A DNA stretch of 64,000 nt from Acholoe squamosa (lineage: Eukaryota; Annelida; Polychaeta; Phyllodocida; Polynoidae). The first letter of the stretch is position 1, and each line of letters begins with the position of its first letter. The translations under genes and the position numbers were made by a program. The stretch is taken from assembly GCA_949317995.1 (NCBI GenBank), contig OX439036.1:5201207-5265206 (forward strand), given 5' to 3'. Positions 11,107 to 20,893 of this stretch are shown here, piece by piece. The notes below the pieces were generated by a model. The model had not been told where the DNA came from. It searched no databases and saw only the letters and a list, made by a program, of their open reading frames with translations.

Positions 11107-11507
11107 TTTATTCATTACAAAGATATGCTTATAATCTAAGTGCTCAGGAAGTTATGAAAAAATCTGTCAACTTTTGGATATGAATATGGAGATCAATGTG
11201 ACAAATTACTGCATAATCCTATATAATATTAAAGGTTCTGTATCTCAAAAATATGAATGGGTCCCCCACCGGCAGTAAGCTACAAGCCTATCCATTCCTC
11301 CAGCACTAGTCCAAGGGAAATGAATCTGTTTACATGTGGTCAGTATGGACTATAGGTTGCAGTTATTATATGTACAAGTGACAAGTAATCAGGGATGGAC
11401 TATAGTTTGGCATCATATAAATTTTGATGGCCATGCATCAAATGCATCAACTCACCAACCTGAACCACTACATCCCAACTCACCAACCATTACACCCCTT
11501 GAAGGAC

Positions 11508-11605
11508 CACTAATGCATTAATGCATCCTGCCCATCGGTCATCATGATGCTACATTCATGCATCATGACGACCATATGAGTTGATACACACACTGCAAAA
11601 GGGTC
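11508..11605. mobile_element. Nested-hairpin MITE, partial copy
   Basis: Contains CATTAATGCATCCTGCCC, GGTCATCATGATGC and CATTCATGCATCATGACG, all modules of the family best seen at 22655-22838. Confidence 0.5.
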
Positions 11606-11659
11606 AGCATAATGCTCCAATTAAGTGTTGGAGAGCACTCTAATCCCACCTTACCAACC

Positions 11660-11872
11660 ACTAAAATATAGAACCAGCCTGTACATAGCAGTGTGCGATG
11701 CCTAACCCGGTACTGCTGACAGTCCAGGATCACCTTATGCTAAAACTCTAACCCACATTAACAATTACTAAAATAAACATGTATACATATAAACCCAGCC
11801 TGTAAAATAGCAGTGTGTGACACCTACCAATGACTATCCAGGATCACCTTGTGTTAAATACCTAAAACCCAA
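11660..11872. repeat. Two-copy tandem duplication, about 107-120 bp
   Basis: ACTAAAATATAGAACCAGCC at 11660 and ACTAAAATAAACATG at 11767 each begin a copy. Both contain CAGCCTGTA, TAGCAGTGTG and TCCAGGATCACCTT in the same order. The copies are clearly diverged, with small indels. Confidence 0.6.
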
Positions 11873-12107
11873 AACCACCAATCACTCTGTATGTACCTGA
11901 AGTGACATGGAATGTGTAAAAATAGACACCAGTAAACAGAACAACAGCTGTGTAGGTATTACCAGTCTGCAACATGTGTATTTGTAGCAGTAACTGCTCC
12001 AAATATAACAATACTATGTGACTGGGCTCCTAATATGGGAATGACTTGCTTGTTTTCCATTCTAAGACTCCAATTAACCAATGCCATGTCACTTTGAACT
12101 CCTAATA

Positions 12108-12181
12108 TGCACTTCATACATTGGTGCATCATGATGTCCAATGGACATGATGCATTAATGCATCAGAGGCCCTTGAAGGGT
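12108..12181. mobile_element. Nested-hairpin MITE, right-end fragment
   Basis: Carries CATTGGTGCATCATGATG, GGACATGATGCATTAATG and the terminal GGCCCTTGAAGGGTTAAG of the nested-hairpin family. Its left half is missing. Confidence 0.55.
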
Positions 12182-12925
12182 TAAGAGGTGTGTGCGGCCC
12201 TACTGTGGAGGAGGGGGTATGAGAGCTGTCAAAGTCGTGACCATTAGGGTGTGTTACAGTTAGGCCTCTGTGATGTCACAGGGTGGTTAGCTGCAGGCAG
12301 ACATTGGCAACACATGGTTAGGTGACTACACCATGAGTAGAAGCTCCTCAATATATTAGAATATATTAGATAGGATATTGTTAGATGACTATATGGAATG
12401 ATTAGTATGTAAATTACATGATTTAACATGTACAACAAGAGATTAAGATCTAATTGCAATGTGTGTATAGTTTTCAGGTAAGTGCATCCTAGTCATCTTA
12501 TCCAAAGGTAAGATTACATAGCTGTAATGGTTAAAGGCTATGGGCCACAAAAACCAAAACAAAAATCTAGGACTTTGCCAAGCATGTTGTAGAAATTCAT
12601 TGTTTCTCCATACTATCAACCATTCAGTGATCATGGTCACTGAAAAGCAATTATTCTTTGCTGGGTTTTCACTGGTGGGTGTTAGAAATGTTCATTTCCT
12701 GCTTGGGATATCAGAAAAAATCATTGGCAAATATGTGCATACATGTCAAATAACAATTTTAGAGAACCTTTGAAAATTTTGAAAAAATCATATGGAGTAG
12801 AACGTGTTGTCCTCTTGAACCACTTAGTAGGATGTTGCCTCCAGGTCTTCATTGGTCCAACTTCATGCACCTATAAAGACAAATGGTATATCCATTACTC
12901 ACTAGGTTATGCCAAACCAAACAGA
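12182..12925. other. No recognised gene
   Basis: Several overlapping short frames on both strands; none shows a recognised family or splice consensus. No arrays. Confidence 0.3.
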
Positions 12926-14057
12926 AGGAGGTAGGTGTGGACGTAGAGGGAGCTGGGTGTGGACATAGAGGGAGGTGAGAGTGGACACATGGGGAGGTGG
13001 GTGTGGACACATGGGGAGGTGGGTGTGGACACTGAGGGAGGTGGTTGTGGACATAATGGGGATGTGTAGGAAGATAGAGGGAGGTGGGTGTGGACACGGA
13101 GGGAGGTGGGTGTGGATAGAGAGGGATTTGGATGTGGACATAGAGGGATTTGGGTAGACCCAAAGGGAGGGCGGGTGTGGACATAGAGGGAGGTGGGTGT
13201 GGACCCAGAGGGAGGTGGGTGTAAACACAGAGGGAGGTGGGTGTGAACAAAGAGGGAATTGAGTGTTGACATAGAGGGAGGTGGGTGTGGATAATGAGGG
13301 AGGTGGGTGTGGACACAGAAGGAGGTGGGTGTGGACATAGAGGGAGGTGGGTGTTGACATAGAGGGAGTTTGGTGTGTACAAAGAGTGAGGTGTGTGTGA
13401 ACAAAGAGGTCAGTGGTTGTGGACAAAGAGGTAAGTGAGTGTGGACAAAGAGGGAGGTGGGTGTGGACACAGAGAGCTTTGGGTGTGGACATAGTGGGGA
13501 TGGGTAGGAAGATAGAGGGAAGGCAGGTGTGGACACAGAGGGAGATGGGTGTGGATACAGAGGGAGGTGGGTGTAGACACAGAGGAAAATGGGTGTGGAC
13601 ATAGAGGGAGGTGGGTGTGGACCCAGAGGGAGGTGGGTGTAAACACAGAGGGAGGTGGGTGTGAACAAAGAGGGAATTGAGTGTTGACATAGAGGGAGGT
13701 GGGTGTGGATAATGAGGGAGGTGGGTGTGGACACAGAAGGAGGTGGGTGTGGACATAGAGGGAGGTTGGTGTTGACATAGAGGGAGTTTGGTGTGTACAA
13801 AGAGTGAGGTGTGTGTGAACAAAGAGGTCAGTGGTTGTGGACAAAGAGGTAAGTGAGTGTGGAAAAAGAGGGAGGTGGGTGTGGACACAGAGAGCTTTGG
13901 GTGTGGACATAGTGGGGATGGGTAGGAAGATAGAGGGAAGGCAGGTGTGGACACAGAGGGAGATGGGTGTGGATACAGAGGGAGGTGGGTGTAGACACAG
14001 AGGAAAATGGGTGTGGACATAGAGGGAGGTGGGTGTGGACACAGAAGGAGGTGGGTA
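12926..14057. repeat. 22-bp minisatellite with 418-bp higher-order repeat
   Basis: About 51 units of a 22-bp sequence of the form GGGAGGTGGGTGTGGACACA. A block of 19 units is itself duplicated: the stretch starting GTGTTGACATAGAGGG is at 13263 and again at 13681, exactly 418 bp (19 x 22) apart, as is the CCCAGAGGGAGG unit at about 13200/13618. Because 22 mod 3 is 1 and the unit has no stop, all minus-strand frames stay open and give long His/Pro/Ser/Thr frames (up to 391 codons) that I regard as artefacts. The array resumes at 17291. Confidence 0.95.
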
Positions 14058-14289
14058 CAGTGGCCCACAAGGGTCAAATTGAAGTTGGAGCAAAGAGTTG
14101 ACTTTCACAAAAAAAAGTCCAAAAGCAAAATCAATGTTCAAAGTCAATTTCATTTCATTGCTGTCAAGCTGTCAAGGTGTCAACTCATGAATGCAAACCC
14201 ACTTGTGACAGGTATCTTTTGGCTTTGCATGGTACACTCTCTGTCTTTCTATATGTCTATACCAGCAACTACTGGGTAGCTATTGGTTC

Positions 14290-14850
14290 CCTCACACAAT
14301 AACTGATGGTTCCATACCAAGTAGCTGCTGGTTCCAGCATCCCATAACTGGTGGTTCCAACCCACTGTAACTGGTGTTTCCACACCAATCAGCTACTGAT
14401 ACTGGATCCCATACCAAGTAGCTGCTGGTTCCCACACCCAGCACTTGGTAGTCCCATACACATAAGTTGCTGTTTCCTGTACCCAGTACATGCTGGTTCC
14501 CACATCCAGTAGCTGCTGGTTCCCACATCAGGTAGCTGCTGGTTCCCATATAAACTGGTTCCTAACCCAAGTAGTTGCTGGATCCCACACCCTTGCTGGT
14601 TCTTGTTCCCAATACCTGCTGGCTTTCACATAGAGTAACATGGTAGTGGTTCCCACATCCATTAGGTGCTGGTTCCTGCACTCACTACCTGCTGGTTCCC
14701 AAATAGAGTGCCTGCTGGTTCCCACATCAGGTAGCTGCTAGTTCTGAAAACAGTAGCTGTTGGTTCCCATACAGTAGCTACTTGTTCCCATATCCAGTAG
14801 CTGCTGGTTCCGATATAGAGTAGCTACCGGTTCCCATACCTAGTAGCAAA
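14290..14850. repeat. 23-bp array in left arm of the foldback element
   Basis: Degenerate units of the form CTGCTGGTTCCCACATCCAG plus TAG. The complement array on the right arm is at 16620-17060. Frames across it (for example 14528-14725 minus and 16592-17164 plus) are translations of the repeat, not genes. Confidence 0.85.
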
Positions 14851-14879
14851 AGAGTGATCTGAATAAATTCTGGATGAAA

Positions 14880-16610
14880 AAGGTCATATAAGTCAAAAAT
14901 GGGCAAATTGGGAAAGTTGCGTGAAACTAGGTCATAAGCAGTCAAGATAGTTAAAATTTGTCGAAATAGGTCAAATTGGTTCCAAGTAGGTAAAATTGAA
15001 TGAAATTAGGTCAGACTAGGATAAATTATGTCAAGTTGGTTGAAAATGGGTCAATCAGGTCAAATTCTATCAAATTAGGTCAACGGTGGTAAGAATAGAT
15101 CACATTGGTCAAAATTAGGTCCAAGTGGGTTCAAGTAAGTCAGAGTGGTCAAAAGTAGGTCAATTAAGGTCGAATTATGTCAGAGTAGGTAAGGATAGGT
15201 CAAATATAGCAAAAATAGGTCAAATTGGTAAAAGGTAGTCCAATAAGGTGAAATCATGTCAAATATGGTAAAAGTAGGTCAAATTGGTCAAAAGTAGGTC
15301 AATTAGGTCAAAGTAGGTTAAGATAGGTAAAATAAGTTCAAATTTTGTTAAAACAGGTAAAATTGGTCAAAAGTAGGTCCAGTAGGTCAAAGTAGGCTAA
15401 GGTAGGTCAAATATGGCGAAAATAAGTCAATTTGGTTAAAGGTGGGTCAAGGAGGTTAAATAAGGTCAAATATGGTAAAAGTAGGTCAAATTGGTCAAAG
15501 GTAGGTCAGTAGGTCAAATCAGGCTAAGATAGGTCAAATTAGGTCAAATAATGGTGAAAATAGGTAAAATTGTTCAAAAGAAGGTCAATTAGGTAAGGAT
15601 AGTTCAAATTAGGTCAAATATCTTAAAATAGGTCAAATCATTCAAAAGTAGCATGATTAGGTCAAAGTAGGTTAGAATAGGTCATATTAGGTCAAATATA
15701 GTCAAAGTAGGTCAGATTGGTCAAAAATAGTCAAAGTCGACCTTATTTTGACAAATTTCGACATAATTTGACCTAAATGACCTACTTTTACCTATTTCCA
15801 GCATATTTGACCTTACTTCACCTATCATAACCTACATTTTGACAAAATTGACCTACTTTTGACCAATTTGATCTATTTCAACCATATTTGATCTATCCTG
15901 ACCTTATTGGACCTAATTGACCTACTTTTGATCAATATGACCTGTTTTCACAATATATGACCTTAATTGACCCATCTTGACCTAATTGACCTACTTTTGA
16001 CCAATTCAACCTGTTTTCACCATGTTTGACCTAATTTGATTTACTTTGACCTTATCGAGTTGTTTTCACCATATTTGACCTAATTTGACCTATCCTACCC
16101 TTATTGACCTACTTTTTACCAATAAGACCTATTTTCACCCTATTTGACTTAATTTAAACTATCCTGACATTATTTATCTACTTTTGACCAATTTGACCTA
16201 ATTTCGCCATATTTACTCTAATTTGTCCTATCCTACCCTATTTGACCTGCTTTTCACCAATTTGACATATTTTTCCAGCATATTTGACCTAATTTGACCT
16301 ATCCTACCCTTATCAACCTACTTTTTATCAATTAGACCTAATTTCACCCTATTTGACTTAATTTCACCTATCCTGACCTTATTGACCTACTTTTGACCAA
16401 TTTGACCTATTTTCACCATATTTACTCTAATTTGTCCTATCCTACCCTAATTGACCTGCTTTTGACCAATTTGGCCTATTTTCACCATATTTGACATAAT
16501 TTGACCTATGCTACCCGAATAGACATACTTTTGACCAATATGACCTATATTCAACATATTAATTGACCTAATTTGACCTATCCTGACCCAATTGACTTAT
16601 TTTGACAGCT
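14880..16610. repeat. AGGTCA-rich inverted arrays
   Basis: The left half (to about 15735) consists of short units such as TAGGTCAAATTGGTCAAAAG. The right half is built of the complement (TTTTGACCAATTTGACCTA). The switch of strand is abrupt, at 15730-15745. A few dozen AGGTCA hexamers point right in the left arm and left in the right arm. The combined structure could form a very long imperfect hairpin. Confidence 0.9.
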
Positions 16611-17290
16611 ACTCTTTTAAGAACTCGCAATTACCTGATGTAGGAACCAGCAGGCACTCTATTTGGGAACCAGCAGGAAGTGGGTGCAGGAACCATCACC
16701 TAATGGATGTGGGAACCACTACCAGCTACTCTATGTGGAAGCCAGCAGGTACTGGGTGCAAGAACCAGCAAGGGTGTGGGATCCAGCAACTACTTGGGTT
16801 AGGAACCAGTTTATATGGGAACCAGCAGCTACTGGATGTGGGAACCAGCATGTACTGGGTACAGGAAACAGCAACTAATGTGCATGGGAACCACCAAGTG
16901 CTGGGTGTGGGAACCAGCAGCTACTTGGTATGGGATCCAGTGCCAGTAGCGGATAGGTGTGGAACCGCAGTTACAGTGGGTGGGAACCACCAGTTACAGG
17001 ATGCTGGAACCACCAACTACTTGGTGTGGAACCATCAGTTATTATGTGAGGGAACCGATAGCTACCCAGTAGTTGCTGGTATAAACTTTGTTCATATAGA
17101 AAGACATAGAGTTAACCATGCAATGCTAAAAGATACCTGTCACAAGTTGGCTTTCATGAGTTGACACCTTGACAGTTTGACAGCAATGAAATGAAATTGA
17201 CTTTGAACATTAATATTGGTTTTGGACTCTAACTTTTTTGTGAAAGTCAACTCTTTACTTCAACTTCAATTTGACCCTTGTGGGCCACTG

Positions 17291-17870
17291 TAGTAGGGTG
17301 TAAACGCAGAGGGAAGTGGGTGTGACCACAGAGGGAACTGGGTGCTGACATAGAGAGAGGTGGGTGTGGACACAGAGGGAGGTGTGTGTGGACACAGAGG
17401 GAGATGGGTGTGGAGTAAGTGAGTGAGTAATAGATGTTTAATGCCATTTCGACAGCTAAGGTCATATTCATGGTGAGAACGACATTACGCAATTTCAGAG
17501 GAATGTGTCAGTGCCCGCGCATATGTGCACCACACACATCCTGAGGGGATAGGAAAGATGAGAAGCAGACCCTTTTAAGTGGGTTAGGGAAGCCCGAGAT
17601 GGGTGTGGACATATAGGGAGTTAATTGTGGACAAAGAGAGAGGGGGGTGTGGACATAGAGGGAGGTGGGTGTGGACACAGAGGGAGGTGGGTGTGTATAT
17701 AGAGGGAGGTGTGTGTGCACTTAGAGGGGATGTGGACATAGAGAGGATGTGGATGTGTGAGGGGGTGCATGTGGACAAGAGGCATGTGAGTGTATGTGGA
17801 TAAAAGGGAATGTATGTACATAGATGGATGTGAGTGTGGACACATATACAGACATGTAAATATACTGGGA
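17291..17870. repeat. Continuation of the 22-bp minisatellite
   Basis: The same GAGGTGGGTGTGGACACA units as 12926-14057, in the same orientation, interrupted by the short element at 17415-17596 and becoming degenerate after about 17720. With the two inserts removed, the array would be one block. Confidence 0.9.
17415..17596 (-). mobile_element. SINE-like element, full copy with 13-bp TSD
   Basis: A 182-bp element flanked by AGATGGGTGTGGA at 17402-17414 and again at 17597-17609. The plus-strand left end is GTAAGTGAGTGAGTAATAG and the right end GGGAAGCCCG. On the minus strand it would start with CGGGCTTCCCTAACCC and end in a variable ACTCACTCAC tail. The insertion interrupts a minisatellite unit, and the flanks rejoin cleanly when it is removed. 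A weak A-box-like TAGCCCA (seen in sister copies) lies near the inferred 5' end; no B box was found. Confidence 0.75.
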
Positions 17871-19437
17871 CAGAAGGGGAATCTGACCATGAGTGTTGCA
17901 ATCTACAACAACCCTGCATACAAGTAAAGTCACCTTCTGCTAGGTGCTTGTGTGAGTTACCCAAATTAGGCTGGCTGGGAATGGGTACACTGTATAAGAG
18001 GTAAGGTAATCAGTACACAAGGTGGGCCCACTATGACCTGGATTGGGAAAGGGTCTGACTGCCTCTGACACTTAGTTGTATAGTAGTAGTAGGCAGCTGC
18101 AATAAGGAGGGCTATTTCTGAACACAGCCAGTGGCCACACAATTACATGTATAGGTTTGCAATAGATGTACAATATCACATATTATTGCAAATAAAGATC
18201 CAGTCAAGTACTTAGGATTTATTTTATGGATCATTGCAAATGCTGGTAAAGTGCTTGAATTAGCATTCATGAATATTGCACACAACAAGGTACAATGCCA
18301 TTGGTAATATTGAGATACTAGTGCCATTTCCTATTTAGGATTGTAAGTGCCCTTATGAATAGAGCAGCAAAAGAAAATGGTGACCTTTGCATGTCATAAT
18401 GAATAGAAAATGGTAAAAAATGGCAAATTTATGCTTACCCACTGTTACCCTCAGTTTTTGGAGACAGGTCTTGTGTGTAGGTGAGCCAGGTGGAAATGAC
18501 AGCTGAGGTGGGGCAGTGTAGCCCAAACTGGTTGGTCCTGTTGGTGTTTGGGAGTGTTCAGTAGGTATCAGCAGGGGGTGAGGGGGCACAGGGGTGGTCT
18601 ATTTCCATCTGATATGTCACATTCATTTTTCAAATCATACTCAAATATGTTCTCGACGCACACATGTCATAACATGGTATTTATGTGTTAATAGTCCATT
18701 AAATATCACATAGTTATAGTCCATTAAATATCACATAGTTCATAGTGAGTCTATACATGAGGTGTGATGGACCTAGGCATAAACCTGTTACAGTGTATTT
18801 TCAATGGATGGAACTATGGCATGCATCCCATATGAAGGAAGTCTTGTGTAAATTTGAGATTTCCCCAAATATTTTCCCCAAAAAATGACACAAAAGTGAG
18901 TCAGAAAAGTTTTCCATGTGAGTATCTTGATGCTCATTTTTGAGAAGATTAATTCTTGACACTCAGCAATGATTGCTGGTCTCATATAAGTACCAGTGGT
19001 TAGTGGGGGTGGGGAGGTGTTAAAATAACTCTTCAGCACTAAAATTTCATAAGTACCTGTCTTGGATATGGACCAGGGGTAAAGACCAAACCAAATGTCT
19101 GGGTATTTATTTAGTACAGTGAATAAGGCACAGTGAGATTTTGGGCGCTTTTGCACGGTTAAGTAGACAGCACAGACAGTGTTAAATGATGCAAGTATAT
19201 TTTTCATGGGAGGCTGAGTTTAGATATGCTTTTACATTCACCTATTATGTACCAGAAATCCCCCTCCCCATCTGACTAAAATGACCTGTTCTGTAAGTGT
19301 GTACCACAGGTGGTTTGCCTGCACCCTACCACCTTGACAGTCTAAATTTAGCTGACTCCTTACTTAGTGCCCGTAAACAACTTACCATGCCCTATAATCA
19401 TTGAGTGCCTATTTGCCAGGCCTCTAAATGCTACCTA
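17871..19437. other. Mostly unrecognised
   Basis: A 27-bp sequence (TAGTCCATTAAATATCACAT) is present twice in tandem at about 18690-18745. The 139-codon minus frame at 18788-19207 is the longest non-repetitive frame in the window, but a frame of that length is expected by chance in 64 kb, and no motif was recognised. Confidence 0.35.
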
Positions 19438-19655
19438 ACTCTTTAAGGTCTGCTGATGCAGTAGTGTAACGTGCCCATTGGCTGGCATGTTTTACCGATG
19501 AAGACTTGGGGAGTCTGCTTGCCAGCACTTCATTGGGGCATCATGCTGATCTTCTCAAAGCGTAAGCATGACGCTTGAATGTAGCCCTGGCTGCATTAAT
19601 GCATCATGACAACCAAAATGCATTATTGCATTAGGGTTAGCCCTTAAAGGGTTCA
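19438..19655. mobile_element. Nested-hairpin MITE, near-complete copy
   Basis: Both ends are present: AACTCTTTAAGG on the left and CCTTAAAGGGTT on the right. Between them are TGCCCATTGGCTGGCATG, GCCAGCACTTCATTGG, GCATCATG and GCATTAATGCATCATGAC. The inner hairpins are degraded here compared with 22655-22838. Confidence 0.65.
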
Positions 19656-19731
19656 ACTCTGTTCAAGACATGTCTAGGAAACATGCACATTTAGTGAGAT
19701 ATCAATAAGGGTCATAATTATTAGAACGGGA

Positions 19732-19856
19732 GAGTGAGTGAGTAATAAATGTTTAACGCCATTTTGACAACTGAGGTCATATTCATGGTGAGAACTACAT
19801 TACACATCTTCACAGATGAATGTGTCAGTGCCCATGCATATGTGCACCACACACAT
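19732..19856 (-). mobile_element. SINE-like element, 5'-truncated, with TSD
   Basis: 125 bp matching the GTGAGTGAGT end and middle of the 17415 element but lacking its GGGAAGCCCG end. It is flanked by ATTAGAACGGGA (19720-19731) and ATTAGAATGGGA (19857-19868), a 12-bp duplication with one mismatch. Loss of one end together with an intact target duplication is the usual signature of 5' truncation during target-primed reverse transcription, so the GTGAGTGAGT end is the 3' end and the element reads on the minus strand. Confidence 0.75.
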
Positions 19857-19939
19857 ATTAGAATGGGACACATAATATTATGATTCAATCAACTTTATGT
19901 ATCAATTTTGTCAGTAGCTTAAGTCAATCAATTTTCCTT

Positions 19940-20200
19940 TTTTTGGGAGGGCAAGGCCCTCCCTCTTTTTTTTCTGCCTCGCTCTCTTTCTATTTTCCTC
20001 TCTTTCTCTCTCTTCCCTCCCTCTATTGCCTTCCTCTCTTTCTCCCGTTTCCCTCTCCCTTTCTCTCTCTCTCTCCTTTCCCTCTCCCTCTCTCTCCCTC
20101 TCTCTCTCTCTCTTTCTCTCTTTATATCTATCTCTCTTGCTCTCTCTGTGCCTCTCTTGCCCTCTCATTTCTTTCCATCTCACTCCCTCTCTCTGTTCTT
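19940..20200. repeat. TC-rich microsatellite
   Basis: Degenerate TCTC/CCTC pyrimidine tract. Ser/Leu-rich frames on the plus strand and Arg/Glu-rich frames on the minus strand are products of the repeat. Confidence 0.95.
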
Positions 20201-20336
20201 TGGACCAAACCAGGATTCCATGCTCACACAGAGGCCCCTGGTGGGCTCTGGCATCTTCACTTTATGCTGAAGAATCAGACTTATGTGTATAAATCTCACT
20301 AGAGGGCCCTGTTAAAAACTGGGGAATATAAGGGTA

Positions 20337-20436
20337 ATTCACGGGATTGTAGGTACTATTCCCAGGATCTTCCCGAGAATATGTGCTCACAGATTCACCA
20401 GTCGTTCACGGGTTTTTCCCGTGTCTTGTTTCGAGG
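20337..20436. repeat. ATTCACGGG-type degenerate repeat
   Basis: TTCACGGGATTG, CCCGAGAATATG, GTTCACGGGTTTTTCCCGTG: a degraded relative of the 7990-8165 cluster without intact CACGTG. Confidence 0.4.
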
Positions 20437-20708
20437 GTGGTGGGTGGGCGGGGGTGGAGGGTGTTTAATAGATCTATGGCTGGTTAACACTTTAAAGGGC
20501 CACTGACACCATTTTTTCGTTTTTCACTGAACTTTTGAGCAGAACTTAGGTAGATGGTACACTTTTTCTATATGACAGTAGGCACAGCCCCAACATTACC
20601 ACAGAGGGAGCAGCCACCTCTCCCACCTCCACCAACATGCGGCATTACGCTACCTCCCTTATCTAGCCATGTTGTGACGTCACCAGAGGCGATTGGAGGC
20701 ATAGTGAG

Positions 20709-20893
20709 GAAGCAATATGATTGCCTGTTACAATGTATCTAGATGGTAACCTAGAGAGAAAGAAGCCTGTTACAATGTATCTAGATGGTAACCTAGAGAG
20801 AAAGAAGCCTGTTACAATGTATCTAGATGGTAACCTAGAGAGAAAGAAGCCTGTTACAGAGTATCTAGATGGTAACCTAGAGAGAAAGAGCTG
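20709..20893. repeat. 42-bp tandem array, four copies
   Basis: Four nearly identical copies of a 42-bp unit containing TGTTACAATGTATCTAGATG and GTAACCTAGAGAGAAAGAAG. The last copy differs by one change (ACAATG to ACAGAG). The 42-bp period keeps a plus-strand frame open (P-V-T-M-Y-L-D-G-N-L-E-R-K-K units), continuing to 21095 (124 codons in total). No family is recognised, and near identity of the copies suggests recent expansion rather than a selected protein repeat. Confidence 0.9.

Larger units (their letters stand above)
14058..17290. mobile_element. 3.2-kb foldback element with minisatellite arms
   Basis: The two halves are inverted copies of each other. The termini are CAGTGGCCCACAAGGGTC and its exact complement, and both flanks read TA (14056-14057 and 17291-17292), as expected for a Tc1/mariner-type TA target. 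From each end inward there are about 220 bp of unique sequence (14058-14280; 17070-17290), a 23-bp minisatellite (CTGCTGGTTCCCACATCCAG type, 14290-14850; complement 16620-17060), and a TAGGTCAAA-type array (14880-15735; complement 15736-16610). No transposase is encoded. It sits in the 22-bp minisatellite, which continues in the same orientation on both sides, as expected of an insertion. Arms are diverged inside but about 95% identical over the outer 55 bp. Confidence 0.8.

Noticed and set aside
12902-14077. 391-codon minus-strand open frame (and overlapping frames of 297 and 247 codons)
   Set aside because: All are translations of a 22-bp minisatellite without stop codons. Because 22 is not a multiple of three, every third unit returns to the same frame, and two minus-strand frames are open at once, which no real protein requires.
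16592-17164. 190-codon plus-strand frame
   Set aside because: It runs through the inverted 23-bp array of the foldback element and encodes only repeated GTS/QL/EP-type strings.
18788-19207. 139-codon minus-strand frame outside any repeat
   Set aside because: No motif or splice site. With about 2000 potential starts in the window a frame this long is expected by chance.
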